Shown: positions 1 through 11,543, counted from the first letter of the stretch. The stretch: DNA of 64,000 bases from Nereocystis luetkeana (GCA_031213475.1 JARUPZ010000013.1:7110739-7174738); one strand, 5' to 3'. Program-made: numbers and translations. Notes: generated by a model from the letters alone, not told the origin.

Positions 1-774
1 GATTGGGGTGGTATATCTTCTGTTTTTGTTATTTTTGTTGCAGGCGCAAGCACGCATCGCCCCCCCCCCACATGAGCTCACTCTACATCTGCTCATCATC
101 AGCTCATCTGCTGGGCAAATCAATCAACACTGGCCAGGAGTCGCCAACAACATATCTTTATCTTACAGAGAAGCTTGCACATACAAGTTTGCTTAACGGC
201 AGCTTAAGCGTTTGCCCTCTCCAGATTGTGTCTTATCTGGCCGTCGATAAACGGATCCGAGCGTATACCAGCCACGAGCTGACACACGCTACGCGTACAC
301 CAGCTTCGAGCTGACACACGCAAACCACATTGTTTAAGAGAAACGTGAGCCATGGGTTAGCGTATTATTGCTCGAAGGAAAGAGTAATAGTAGTCAGCAG
401 GAACTGAGTACTAATATGTCTGTGGTAATTGCTACATTACATGCGCGCGGTACGATGGGTGTACTATTTATACCGTTACTATACACCACTATCCCTACTA
501 CGCAGATGTAATACAGGTAGAAAGAGCATGCACTCTACAACATCTATTTGGTACACTACTACTACTACTGACCACACTAACTTGTACCGGTATCTACTAA
601 GTGCTACTGCTAGAGAATGACCAATCTCTTATACAATACAGGCAACCTCATGGTGAACAGAGAGGTCGAGTAACCACGTGGTACCATGGATGGGTTGGGG
701 CATGACTACTATATACTTTGTTACACTGTACACCATTGCCAGTAATGCGCAGATGCAGTATACATTTTTTTTTT
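1..774. other. No supportable gene; acceptor-like site at 43
   Basis: I see no recognisable gene. A pyrimidine-rich stretch ends in TTGTTGCAG at base 43, which looks like a 3' splice acceptor. The frame after it stays open for about 50 codons to a stop at 194-196, so a terminal exon is possible but unsupported. From about 430 on, the sequence is rich in short TAC/ACT repeats. Confidence 0.3.
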
Positions 775-1110
775 ATTATTTTGCTCATCCCATTTATTAT
801 CTTTGCACACCTTCTTCTCTCTCTCCTTCCAACTCGTAACTCAGATCCGGGGTCACATAACAGGCTCTTCTACCCCCTTCCCGCTACGGTACGTGCCTTC
901 ATTTTTATCGCGAGAAGATTTCAGCCTTTTTTTCCCTCGTCGACTCGCATCGAATTGTGCCTACCCACGCTGCAAGGCGCTCTCAACAATTGAATCCTTT
1001 TGATTTTGATTTTTGCAAATGAAGTCAAATGTCCGACCCACCTGGGGCTCGAACCCAGGACTCAAACACAAGTAGAAATCGAGGTTAACCACTTGAACCA
1101 CCGGGGCGAC
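775..1110 (-). mobile_element. tRNA-derived SINE, copy 1
   Basis: Read on the minus strand, the unit starts GTCGCCCCGGTGG and contains a pol III A-box-like TGGTTCAAGTGG, then a T-arm with a canonical B box GGTTCGAGCCC. The T stem CTGGG/CCCAG closes a 7-nt loop, but the acceptor stem pairs poorly, so this is not a working tRNA. About 260 bp of unrelated body follow, ending in GGGATGAGCAAA plus an A-rich tail. A second copy lies at 60958-61294 on the plus strand and matches along the whole unit by eye. Two copies sharing both ends, with pol III promoter boxes, is what a SINE looks like. Confidence 0.75.
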
Positions 1111-2079
1111 TGTGTAGAAGCAGCAGCAGTAGTGCCTACTACTACGACTATACTTTTCATGTTTGTAAATGTACAGGCTAACTATGAAATACGGTTGAGG
1201 GCATCTACTACTATTGGCCAGGTAGAAAACAGCATGCTTACGGCAACAACAGCAATAATAGCGGACACCACAGCGACTACGACTATTGCTACTACAGTAT
1301 ACTGTGCTTATAGCAAGGTGGAACTATAGTGCTTTCGGGCAGACATTAACAAAGAAGCAGCATGCGCTCGGTACCATGGGCTGCTATTATTATTTTTACA
1401 ACTACAAGTATTATGCACTCTACTATTGATAACTACTTCAGAATGCTATATCACCTGCGTGTCGGAAACAGCGTCAGTAACACATAAATAAATACCAAAA
1501 TAACGAAAAACATCACTATTATTATTTATCTTGCCATCCGACAATGTGCAGCATGATCTTCAACATGGATCACTCATAACTTTCCCGAAAGAAGAAAACC
1601 TCGGAAACAAAAGGAAACCCATGCACCAAGTCTACCTCCCTTCCGTGCCAACTTTCAGCTTGTCTACTCTTTTTGCTGTAGTTGCTCCTTCCTTCTATTA
1701 TTAATAGTAGGAAGCAGCTTCTCTGTATTCATTGATATGCAAGCATACGTACGGTTTGGGCACGATGGAAGAGTTATCTGCATTTGTTTGCCATGGAGGG
1801 GAAAAAAATGATGTTGAAATAAGTACTCACGGCAACAGCACAGCCGATTCGTGGCAAAAGCAGTAGAGTTCTACAGCAGTAACATAACTATTAACAACAA
1901 CAATAGGCAGCAACAACATGTCTAATGTCTACACACGATTGAGGGCACCATGAAATAAAGGTCTGCACTTACTTGTCCTGAAGTATTTATCTCCACGTTC
2001 AAATTAATGGCTGCCAAGACAGTATAATCTACTCATTCATATGACATGGCTACAGCAAACAGACTCGTGGCAATGGCGT
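1111..2079. other. Microsatellite-rich intergenic DNA
   Basis: No gene is supported. The stretch is rich in CTA/TAC/ATT triplets. About 45 bp near 1525-1570 recur, slightly diverged, at 42050-42100 just upstream of a LINE 3' UTR relic, so this may be an old fragment of the same repeat. Confidence 0.3.
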
Positions 2080-2262
2080 CACAAGTACTACCACTACTAC
2101 TACGACTACTACTACTCCTGCTACTACTACTATTAATACCACTAATACTTCTACTACTTACTGCTACTACTACTACTACTACTACTACTCCTAATACTAC
2201 TACTGCTACTACTATTAATACTATACTACTACTACTACTACTACTACTACTAATCGCACTAT
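2080..2262. repeat. (CTA)n microsatellite
   Basis: Long imperfect CTA/ACT trinucleotide tract with scattered substitutions. It creates leucine- and threonine-rich open frames that should not be read as genes. Confidence 0.9.
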
Positions 2263-2317
2263 GTCAGATGCACACCGAGACAGGGGGGGTACACGAAGAC
2301 GGGCGGCAGAATGAGCC

Positions 2318-3105
2318 TAGCTCTCTGTGGCTCTTGCCCGGTTCAATTGCCTGCAACTGAGAGCGGGCGACTGGACAACTCGTTAATTAGGTATGATACC
2401 TACATACATACCAGGTACCAGGTATACAGTAGATACTCGTACCTGCTACCGGTACCAATTTCCTCCAGGTAGACGGACCGAGGGAGCAAGTTTGTCCTCA
2501 GGTACGTGCTCGGTGTGTGATGTGTGGTGTACGTCAAAGGGCTAGGTGAAACGTACATGACGCTCAACAGACGTTTAGTGCTGCTGCCGTATCTACTGCT
2601 GCTTCTGCTGAATGTTTTGATAAAAACCAAAACTGGACAAGCGGGCAATTTCAAGATTGTTGACATTTTCAACGCACCTAAACTTAGCGGAGAAAAATAT
2701 TTACTGTTGAAAGCGCTCGTCGTATCATACGGGTATTTTAGTACCAGTACAAGATTATCCCGCTAGGCGGGTCGGGCAGTGTGGGTCATGCCCGGTGCCG
2801 GCAGTAAAGCGAGACGAGAGGCAGTGTAGACCTGGATCTGTGGCTCTTGCCCGTTGCGATTACCCTCTGCTGAGAGCGTGCGACTGGACAACTAGGTAGG
2901 AGGTAATACACCAATAATACCTGCTACCAAAAATTATCCCACGTACACGGACCGTTGTGGGCATGAGGGTGCTTCGTGTTGGGTGTACACCACCCGTCAA
3001 AGGACTTGGTGCAACAAATACGACAGCCGACGGGTGGGCACTGCTGTTGCTGCTGTATGTCTGCTGCTGCTGCTACTTCTTCTGCTGATGTTGAAAATCC
3101 ATGGC
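2318..3105. repeat. Diverged direct duplication of about 300 bp
   Basis: The segment starting near 2318 (CTCTGTGGCTCTTGCCC...GCGACTGGACAACT) recurs in the same order and orientation from about 2830 (CTGTGGCTCTTGCCC...GCGACTGGACAACT). Matching landmarks continue: a TACC-rich stretch, GTACACCACCCGTCAAAGG versus GTGTACGTCAAAGGG, and a TGCTGCTG tract ending in GATGTTGA or a variant of it. The copies are clearly diverged, so this is an old tandem duplication or two insertions of one repeat. Function unknown. Confidence 0.6.
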
Positions 3106-3252
3106 CTGTACAGCAAAGAGTGTATTGAAGGTTGGCGGGCTATTTACGAAAAAACAATAAAAAAGGTGGGGTTTTCCATGTCACCTACTCGGATCGGCGA
3201 GACGGAAAGCAATCCCTGTTTTTTTAGAGCCAAATCAGCGACGTTCAATGCA

Positions 3253-3275
3253 CCGAGCACCGACACGGTGCTCGG
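3253..3275. other. Perfect 10-bp stem, 3-nt loop hairpin
   Basis: CCGAGCACCG at 3253-3262 and CGGTGCTCGG at 3266-3275 are exact reverse complements separated by ACA. No gene end or promoter is recognisable beside it. Confidence 0.6.
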
Positions 3276-3540
3276 CCGGGATCCCGACATGCGTCGCAAT
3301 ATACCCACGGGCCCCCTTGCTGTACCCACGGCCCCCTTGCTTGCCCCGCAGCCGAAGCGCGAGAAAGAACCCTCGGCCGACGGAGAGCAGCATGCCTAAA
3401 AATAACAAGCATATTATACATACTCATATACCTGGTATGTACGTGGGGGGGGGGGGGGGGGTCAGGGTTGGATTGCACACAGCACATCCAATTGTCTATT
3501 GTTCGATACTGACAGTGATACGTATACTGTCGACTGCATA

Positions 3541-3701
3541 ATGTTGTTCCTGTGTCGTAGGTTCGTGACCGCAGAGCTCATATTTTCTAGGATTGAAGAA
3601 TCGACACGGACACTACAGTATACTGTAGTTGTGCTCGATGTGTCGACGGGTAGGAAGAACGGTTTCTCGTGTCAAAACACCCACACACATACTCGTACAT
3701 G
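3541..3701 (+). mobile_element. LINE 3'-end relic
   Basis: Ordered blocks match the terminal ~160 bp of the window's LINE family as seen in copy D: TTCGTGACCGCAGAGCT, TTCTAGGATTGAAGAATCG, ACACGGACAC, TGTCGACGGGTAGGAAGAAC, then a (CA)-rich tail. A TACAGTATACTGTAG palindrome interrupts the match. Only the 3' end is left. Confidence 0.6.
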
Positions 3702-3749
3702 ACCATGAATTGTTTTCATTGTTTTTGTCAACGTAACAGCCGCAATACA

Positions 3750-4880
3750 GCAATAAATAGTGGTTTTTCCATACGTATGCACGAGGTGCTTTTCGCTCCG
3801 CGGGCGGCCTACGCCGCCCGCTACTCTCGCTCAGGAAGGAAAAAACGTACATGAAATAAATTATGCGAAGCGGACGGAGGTCCATGATTTTTTCACGATT
3901 TTTTCCATACAGTAGTAGTTGCAAACTGGCGACTTGATAATGCCAAGAGTCCCACCGCCGTGCCTCAGGAGAAAGCAGGTCGGACGCCACGTACGCTTCG
4001 CGTCGCGAGCGGTCCGTCCGCTACGCTCGCTCACATGTCCTATGTACATGCCCAAGGTATGGTACTTATTTTCCTTTTTTTGATATGTGCTGTATGTCCG
4101 TACCGTTATGTACGAAAGAGAAAGCACAGCACGTCACAGCAGCACAGCAAAAACGATGAGAATGAATGAAACCGAACATTTCGGAAAGGAAAACAAATCC
4201 CCGTCCCCTCTCGTGCAATATTTTCCTGCCTGATTTGAACACTTTACACCGGTCAAAAGAAAAAGAAAAAAAAAAAGCAGACCTTCTCTCTCAGTCTCGT
4301 ACGCCGCCCGCTCATCTCGCGACCATCTCACAACCGATACGATCCGGGTGAAGCTCAAGCTTTTCTCCCTCTCTGCCACAGCGAGCCCCGTCGCCCGCCT
4401 CGCATGAAGCCTAATGCTTACCGTGGCCCTCGTTCGCCACAGCTCGCCCTTGTGCGCCAGCTCGCCCTCGTTCGCCAGCTCGACAAAGTTGGTGCTCAGA
4501 CTCAGTTGCTCTCTCTGTGATTTTTAGTTTCGTCGCAAAAATAAGCACCGCATGAATTTCATTCTGTATATCAAAACGACCCTGATACACTCGTATATAG
4601 TATAACCGGAACCACACCTGGAGGCCAGACAGAGCCCATTCATGCTCCCCTCGCGTCTCGAGGCACACGTTACGCGTAGGCACGAAAACGGCAACCGCCC
4701 GCCTTGCTACCCGCCAACACCCGCTGATACCCGGGACGGTGCCGATCTCGCCCGTGGTGCAGTGCTCCGACTACACGCAAGCGCACGAAGTGAAAGAAAA
4801 AAGCTAAAAGAACCGAAAGGGCCAAGCAAGAGAAATGGAGGAAACAAAGACCCGCAGGAAAGGTCCGGCAAGTAATGATA
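3750..4880 (+). repeat. Left arm of a ~1-kb imperfect inverted repeat
   Basis: This arm matches 6755-7720 in reverse complement. Visible anchors include GGACGCCACGTACGCTTCGC here against GCGAAGCGTATGTGGCGTCC at about 7549, and GACCCGCAGGAAAGGTCCGG here against CCGGACCTTTCCAGTGG near 6771. The arms have many substitutions and indels. They may be two oppositely oriented copies of one old repeat. I recognise no coding domain. Confidence 0.6.
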
Positions 4881-5275
4881 ATAGGCTAGCAGCAGCAGGC
4901 AGCAGAGTAGGCACAACCCGCAGCGGACGCCTTTGAGACGTTTCTCGCGCCCCGTCTGGGCACTGCGCGAGCGTGGCAGAGGCCATGTCTACGGCAGTAA
5001 GCACAACGAGGAAAGGTATAAGCATACCCTCGAGCGTCAGTAACGAAACATGTTGCAGGGTGAGCGTAACGCGCACATAGAAGCATACAGGTACTCAGTC
5101 ATAATTTCTTCTTTTTTCCTTGGCAGTTACATAAGAATACAAAACACCTTCCCAGCACTACCAAAACTTCACGATGCATGTGATACTGTCCGCCAGCAGC
5201 CGTGCTGCTGTGCGTACAAAGTTGTTTTCGTAGACACAGTTTGCACCTCCACCACCGTACCGCTCGTTCGGTGGC

Positions 5276-5489
5276 GTAGCCTCATCCGATTCGGTCGACA
5301 CCAAAGAACCCGTCCTCTCTGTCTTAGGGAGTCTGGTCGCCCGGTGTGTACAGCAGCCGAAGAGGCTCGTGACGCTCGTTTCGTAGCCTCATCCGATTCG
5401 GTCGACACCAAAGAACCCGTCCTCTCTGTCTTAGGGAGTCTGGTCGCCCGGTGTGTACAGCAGCCGAAGAGGCTCGTGACGCTCGTTTC
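5276..5489 (+). repeat. 107-bp unit, two tandem copies
   Basis: Unit 1 is 5276-5382 and unit 2 is 5383-5489. They look identical by eye, starting GTAGCCTCATCCGATTCGG and ending GCTCGTTTC. A recent tandem duplication; the frame runs open through both units but no protein family is recognised. Confidence 0.9.
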
Positions 5490-6754
5490 GCGACCATATG
5501 CTAGCCTACGAATCTCAACATGTTAGCGCCAAACTCGTGCTCTCACACGTCAAACAGCCCGAATCGGAATTTCGATACTCGTTTCTTGAACGCCCAATCC
5601 TCTACGCGCAAGCAACGGCGGAGCATAGGATCGGCCACACCAGCCCATACTCCCCACACTCTTGCCGCCATGAGCTGTCGAAAGCCGCGGAGGATGCGGC
5701 CTCTCCCGTTTCGGCCAAAGCAGAAGAGGTCCAATCTGGATGCTGCGATCGTGAACATAATACTTTTTTACTTTCACGAGCAAGCATAGATCTCGGCTGA
5801 CGGCACGTTTGCCCCTTGACGGGGAGCCGTCAAGGACATCCCGATGCTCAAAGCTATTAATATCAGAAGAAGGCTCGACGGGATAAAGGTAGGCCTGACG
5901 GGCCAAAGGTAGGTCATCAACCAAACTCTTTGGCCTGGAGACTGTGATAAATCAAGTATCGGCCACTCTACTGCCGGCAGCGAGGGCACGGAGACTGTCA
6001 TAGTGCCAAGTCATAACCACTCAACTGGTCGACCTCACAGCAGACGTACTCATACCCGGCCAGCGAGCAGCCTGAACACGGCCCAAGCACGCTCGAGGCC
6101 GCCCCCGATACAGTCGGGGTTGGGGATCAGGATGGGGCGGTTTCGTCCCGTGAGGTGAAACTCATCTCGCGCTAGCTACGTCTAAGAAACGCTGAGAAGC
6201 GCTGAGAGCAGAAGGCCACCAATATCATATACCGGGTATAAAGCTATTTCTGGTCAGGCGTTTCTGACAACAAACGTTTTTTCGTGTCCGGTTTTTTGAG
6301 GCGGCTGCCTGTCAAACATGCAACAGAAAACCCGAACAGCCCCCAGAGCATACGCACATACCATCGACCAAAGCAGCAAGACAGAGGGGTCGACTGTGGA
6401 GCGGGGCTAGGCTGGACGCCTGATGGTGGTGCTGGTGGGTGGTGGGTGGTGCTGGTGCTGGTGTGGTTGTGTAGCACCTCTTTTTCCAATACTTTTTCCA
6501 CAGCGGCAGCAGCAGTAACGGGCCGATGGGTGAGACTACACCATGCCAGCGACAAGTTGAAGAGGGACGTTTCGACTGCAGATCGGAGCTAGACACGAGT
6601 GGCGGTGGCGGTGGTGGGTGGCAGTGGTGGTCGTCGTGCCTCATGCCGCGTGTTGTTGCTGGTCAAAAGTAGATATACTTCTAGATATCTCACTTTCTGA
6701 GCGTGCTCGGTTGGTGCATCCCTGGCCTCTCAGAGCTCCCACTTGGAAATCGCC
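5490..6754. other. No gene recognised
   Basis: Mixed-composition sequence without a convincing coding frame. A GGTGGTGCTGGTG-type GGT/GCT-rich stretch lies at about 6424-6465. Confidence 0.3.
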
Positions 6755-7720
6755 TCCCTTTATTACTTGCCGGACCTTTCCAGTGGTTCTTTGTAGCCTC
6801 CTTTATCTCGGCACGTCCTTTCGTTTTTTCCTTTTTTCTTCGTTCGTTTCGTGTGCATGCGTGCGTGTCTTCGAATCATGGCACCGCGGGCGAGCCCGGC
6901 GCCGTCGCGGGTGTCAGCGGGTGCTGGCGGGTAGGGGAGGGTTTGCAAGGAGCGCGGTCGCCATTGTCGTGGCTAGGTATTGCTTGTGGCTCGAGACACG
7001 AGGGGTGCATGAATCGTGTTTGGCTGGCCTCCATTTGTGATTATGGATAGACTATGACGAGCCTATATAGGGGGGTTCGGGATTGCAAGATAATATTCAA
7101 GCGGTGCTTATTTTTGGGACCAAGATGAAGTTCAAAGAGAGAGATACGCAGTCTGAGCACCAGCATTGTCGAGCTGGCGAGCGACGGCCACGGTGAGCAC
7201 CGGACGTCACGCGAGGCGGGCAACGGGGCTCACTTTGGCAGAGAGTAGGGAAAGCTTTACCCGGACCGAATCGGTAACGAGGTGGTCGCGAGAGGGATGA
7301 GCTGCGTACGAGGCTGAGGGACCTCTGCTGTTCGTTTGTTTCTCCAATTTTCGCCGGTGCAAGGCGTTCCAATCAGGCAAAAAAAAATTACATGAGGCGA
7401 CGGGGATTTTTGTTTCTGCAAAAAAAGTCGGTTTCATTTTCATTGTTTTTGAGGTGCTGCTGTGCCTTGCTGTGCTTTCAATTTTGGACGTACAGCAATG
7501 CACGGCATGTGAGCAAGCCAAGCGGGTGGAACCGCCCACGACGCGAAGCGTATGTGGCGTCCGAGCAACTTTTCCCTGAAACTTGGCGGCGGGACTCTTG
7601 GCATGTGCAGCTACAATAATGAAAAAAACTATATTCAATCATGGACCTCTGTCCGCTTCTCATAATTTGATGTACGTTTCCTTCCTGAGCGAGCGTAGCG
7701 GGTGGCGTAGACCACCCGTG
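6755..7720 (-). repeat. Right arm of the ~1-kb inverted repeat
   Basis: Reverse-complement counterpart of 3750-4880, as described there. The roughly 1.9 kb between the arms shows no recognisable transposase or other gene. Confidence 0.6.
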
Positions 7721-7937
7721 GAGCGAAGCGCCTTATTATATTTACGATATTATCTCAAAGGCTACCCTCGCGTATACGGTAGCCTCTAGTTTTTGGTTCC
7801 TCGTTTTTCCTTTGTTGGTTCCTGGGACACCAAATTTAACAAATACGTACGTACATGGGTAAATACCCCCCCCCTTCTCCCCCTCCGTTCTCTTCCCCCC
7901 ATGGTGTCAACCGTTGAATCTTCTTGGTCTGTTGCAG

Positions 7938-8103
7938 CGAGTACCCCAAGAGCTTGTTCATGGAGAACGTCGGACTGAATCTCAAGCTTGGCGAAGACAA
8001 CTGGAAAGGGTGGTGGGGCGACGCGGTGCCCGCTGGCGAGGGGTTGGGGTCGCCGCTGAACACCGCTTGCTTCTGCAACGTCGAGACGTGCTTCGACTAT
8101 TGA
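7938..8103 (+). CDS. Probable terminal exon of a host gene (unrecognised)
   Basis: A strong acceptor, a long pyrimidine-rich stretch ending in GGTCTGTTGCAG at 7937, precedes 54 complete codons (7939-8101) and a TGA at 8101-8103. The first base, 7938, would finish a codon begun in the upstream exon. The peptide is not low complexity. It includes SLFMENVGLNLKLGEDNWKG, then WWGD and a cysteine-spaced end ACFCNVETCFDY. There is no in-frame repeat and no similarity to the mobile elements here. The upstream 130 bases look like intron, and I could not find the preceding exon; a large inverted repeat arm ends at about 7720, so the gene may be cut off. I do not recognise the family. The coding call rests on composition and the splice site. 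Confidence 0.55.
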
Positions 8104-8559
8104 AACCACAAATTAATTTAGGTGGTTCGTTCATTTCTTTGTCTAGTCGCTGTCGAGCGATTGCGGCGCCCCGAAAGGTGCAAGCCGCAAACAAAACGCA
8201 GCGCAATTGCACACAAAATGGAACGAACTAAGACACCTATGATATGGCACGGAGTTGAACTCGCCTGGCTGGAGAGTAGCAGCCACCGACCCTGCTGTAC
8301 TCGTGGAGCGCGGCCTTGGTAGTTCGTTCGGAGGCGTGGGTGGGTCGACGTTCTTGCCTTTGTGCCCCTGCTCCCAGCTCAGCCGCCTACAACGTAGCGT
8401 TGCTTCCGTCTCCTCTAGAGTGCCAAACCACTGTGAATGCACCATCAAAATCGGAAACTTCCATCCACTCCCAAGGAAGTTTTTACATTGGAAGCTTGTA
8501 GAAGTTTCCAAAGAAGCAAAGTGGGCGCTTCCACAGCCATGCCCATTGGAAGCTTGGTC

Positions 8560-9215
8560 GAGCTTCCACTAAACTTCCAAGTGTCTTGATAAAGGTCCAT
8601 CTACTTCTACTTGTTTTCACCTAGCTTCCATTCGACTTCCATTCAACTTCCAAAACTTCCTTATGGCTCATGTTTTCAAAGACACTCCCATGTGCGTCCG
8701 CAGAAGCGTCTGCCCACTCCCAAATTCAAGCTTGACTTCCACCTACCTCCACCTACTTCCATTCAACTTTCAACGATTACGATTAACTTCTTTAGGTTTC
8801 CTTTAACTTCGATTTCCACGTAAACTTCCACCCAGGTCTGTAGAAGATTCGGTGCACTCCCATATGCAAGATGAGTTGCAACCTACTTCCATAGGCTCCT
8901 CTGCTCGGCTTCCATCGACCTCGCGTGGTGTTTAAACGAGTTTAGTAGAGCAGAAGATGTGCAAGCTAGACGTGAGTTTGGAAATTGAATGAAAGTCGAA
9001 TGGAAATGGATGGAACTACATGAAAGTAGGCGGAAGGCAACACTTCTGCCAAGAGTGGATGGAAGCGTCTGCGGACATATATGGAAGAGGTTTCCGTGCA
9101 AATTGAAATTCAAGCAGAGTAAAAGTTGTGCACGTTAGATGGAAGTTTTGGAAGTTGAATGAAAAGTCGAATGGGAGTGGATGGAACTACGTGGAAACTA
9201 AGATTTCATCTGTAA
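8560..9215. repeat. Imperfect foldback built from ACTTCCATTC motifs
   Basis: The left half (about 8560-8830) repeats CTTCCA, ACTTCCATTCRACTTCC and related words; the right half (about 8950-9215) carries the reverse complements. For example GACTTCCATTCAACTTCC near 8632 faces GGAAGTTGAATGAAAAGTCG near 9149. Both halves therefore have strong strand asymmetry and could pair into one long irregular hairpin. No ORF of note. Confidence 0.65.
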
Positions 9216-9504
9216 GTGTGGATGGAACAACCGAGTTCTCCATGCTGTAGATATGTAAGTATCTGGGAATGCTCTCCTTAGAAGGCAGAAAAACAAAACA
9301 GGCCCCCTGCTTGGGTCTCCTGATTCTACCTTGACCTGATATCACCCGGATGTGATCCCCTTTGGCACCCTGCACCTACCGCACCCACAAGGTGCAAAAA
9401 TGTAACTAGCTCTCCGCAGGAGCCGCCGGAGTCCGTGAGTGCGAAGGGCGAACCGTAAACGGTCGGAAATCGTGTAAACGGTAAAAAATCGTCAGATGCA
9501 AAAC

Positions 9505-9612
9505 AAAGGCCCATCTAAACCCGGGAATTGAACCCAGCATCAAAACAATGGTGCTGGGCACGATAGACCTCGAAGGTACATAATCTTTCAGCACCGCAAC
9601 ACCTCGACGTTA
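9505..9612 (-). other. tRNA-like relic with B box
   Basis: On the minus strand there is a T-arm CTGGGTTCAATTCCCGG with a B-box match GGTTCAATTCC. A 7-bp hairpin CCCAGCA/TGCTGGG overlaps it and competes with a normal cloverleaf. I cannot build a convincing D arm or acceptor stem. It may be a decayed tRNA or the head of another SINE. Confidence 0.35.
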
Positions 9613-10320
9613 TTTTTGAGCATAGTTATAATGGCCGTACTAGTACGTACCACAAGCGTATACAGAGCATACGAACATTCCTGGAAAACTTCAGCGCAGT
9701 GGTGTTCGTCTAGGGGCCAGCAGTTGGAAGACGTGTCTAAACCACGAGTCGAGGAAGTCGGGGATGGCTTTGTTGACGCTGATCACAAGCGGATTATTGC
9801 GTGCTCCCGTCTGCCATGAAGGCGACTGGGTAGGCGTCTGGCCCTGGCCGCAATCAATACTGTCGGGCCGGAGCCCCGACGGGGCGAAGGGCCGCGCACC
9901 TTCCGAAAAGGCAGGCAAAACATGTTTTTCTGTTCATGGCAGGAGTCTTATTATTCGCCAGAGTCTTAAGCGCCAACCACATGGCGTCCAAAGTGCCCAA
10001 CAGCCTCACTACCGTAGCCAAAACTCCCGGGTACAGCGTGGACATCAACCTGGGGTACTGCTCGTTTCATGTCATTCAAACCATCTCCAAACCAGTCTCC
10101 CCCCCCGGTGCCAAACCACGCTCAGTCTCCGTCGCTACCGACGCCACCCCTCAACAATACCGGCTAAAGTCGCAAGAGGGGGTCCCACTACACACGGCAA
10201 AATATTCAACTTGGTGTAGCTGGCCCCCGTGTCGGTGCGGTCGAAGTGGTTGCTCAGCAACCTCAGAAGGGGCGTGAACGCCTAAGGTCCCGCTCCGCCT
10301 GCGAGGGCGCGCGACACCTG
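9613..10320. other. No gene recognised
   Basis: Open frames occur on both strands, up to 151 codons on the plus strand at 9764-10219, but none shows a domain I recognise. The stretch leads directly into a LINE fragment. Confidence 0.25.
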
Positions 10321-10830
10321 CCCAAACAAACCATCCTTTGGTCGGGTTTTCTGCCACTCCTCTTGTTGCCCCCCCTCTCCGCATTTCCTTGGGCACCACC
10401 CGCGGCGGATGCGCGGCGCTGCCTACTTGGTTCAGCCTCATCCTCGCCCCACCTCACCATAACCCGTTACACACTTCTTCAAGGATTTCTCCGGTACCTC
10501 GTTCCCGCTTTTTTTGCTGATGCAGTGGACCACAGCGCGGTCTCAACTCCAAGCACCAAGGGGGCAAGTTCCGTTGACCCTCCCAGCGCTCGGAACTCCC
10601 TGAGGTCTTCGACTATGCAACTATGCCAAATCTTAAACTGTCCGCCAAGTCTCAGGTTCTCCCCACCAGCCATCGTCCCGAACATTACCCGACTGGGTAA
10701 TCGCTCATTGTAATCGCTCATTGCAGTGCCGTGCCACGCCCGCCGCAAAACAGAGCCGCCGTTTACGAGTTGTCGTTTCGATGCTCTCGCAACGTGTCAT
10801 CTTGAAGGTCTGTGTATCGCTTGTTCCAGA
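10321..10830 (-). pseudogene. LINE ORF2 3'-coding fragment
   Basis: Minus-strand frames match the C-terminal part of the window's LINE protein: ERLPSRVMFGTMAGGENLR, then [25 protein letters not shown] and further down the arginine-rich tail region. A frame break and small indels separate the pieces. The fragment starts downstream of the RT palm, so no catalytic residues remain. Confidence 0.75.
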
Positions 10831-10967
10831 GCGTCTGTGAAGAAAAAAACAAAAACGACAAACACCACGCCCCCAGAGGTCGGAATGAAAACCCGTTGCA
10901 ACCGTTGTGATCACACGATGATAAAAGAAAAAGGAAAACAAAATATATCCTTATTTATTTAGTTTTT

Positions 10968-11375
10968 TTACTTGGTTGGCCCCACCTGTAACAACTCACG
11001 TATTTGTGTACGGGATCCTTCCTTGGGCGTGTTGTTGTACTTGAAACCACCTGAAGCCAAAACAAATATCATCACCAGCGAATGTCCACCACCCGCATCC
11101 CTCCTACCCAGCGACAAACAAGAGTAAGACGACAGCTTCTGCAACGTTGCACGCAGCCTGCGATGCAACTTTTGTCTCGTTTTCCTTGACCCGACCTCGC
11201 GTTCATCCAGGCCGTGAAGGTAGCTTCCGCAGACACGGCACTTATTGTTTGTATACAGTGGAGTGCCCGGCGTGTGATCCGGCTTGATGTTGCAGAGCGA
11301 ACTCGCCGCGCAGGGCGTCGTGCTGCAGCCGGTGAAGCCGGGACCTGTGCTACTGCAGTACGATACTGGGAGTTT
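10968..11375 (-). CDS. Cysteine-containing open frame, unrecognised
   Basis: On the minus strand one frame is open from 11375 to a stop at 10968-10970, about 135 codons, without an early ATG. The N-terminal part has spaced cysteines, including TPCAASSLC and NKCRVCGSYLHGLDE, and a basic stretch follows (SRKTRQKLHRRLRATLQK). An acceptor-like TACTGCAG lies near its beginning, so it could be a terminal exon. It could equally be a transposon remnant with a zinc-ribbon-like end. I do not recognise the family, and chance cannot be excluded. Confidence 0.3.
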   Translation of the reverse strand, partial: KLPVSYCSSTGPGFTGCSTTPCAASSLCNIKPDHTPGTPLYTNNKCRVCGSYLHGLDEREVGSRKTRQKLHRRLRATLQKLSSYSCLSLGRRDAGGGHSLVMIFVLASGGFKYNNTPKEGSRTQIRELLQVGPTK

Positions 11376-11489
11376 TCATGGGTTTGCGGTGGGTCCGGTT
11401 TAAGAACAAATGGGTTCATTTTAAGAGAGAGGTGTTCCAAACTATTTTGATCTCTCTTAAACTGGCAGTTTTTTTAAATCCTATTAGAA

Positions 11490-11543
11490 CCGCAGTCCCA
11501 TTTTGGAGAATGTAGCCCTAGTGCCGCAGTCCCGTATTGGAGG
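11490..11543. repeat. Two direct copies of a MITE-end-like word
   Basis: CCGCAGTCCCATTTTGGAG near 11490 and CCGCAGTCCCGTATTGGAG near 11524 resemble the inverted terminal word of the palindromic element at 59000-59182 (CCGCAGTCCCGTTTTGGGG). These may be remnants of that family. Confidence 0.45.

Noticed and set aside
1030-1110. Functional tRNA gene
   Set aside because: A and B boxes and the T arm are present, but the acceptor stem pairs poorly and the same unit continues into a shared 260-bp body, so it is a SINE head.
2046-2360. Polyleucine/threonine 104-codon protein
   Set aside because: Produced by the CTA microsatellite.
3443-3459. Run of 17 G as a functional quadruplex
   Set aside because: A single homopolymer; could be a slippage product or sequencing artefact, with nothing around it to support a role.
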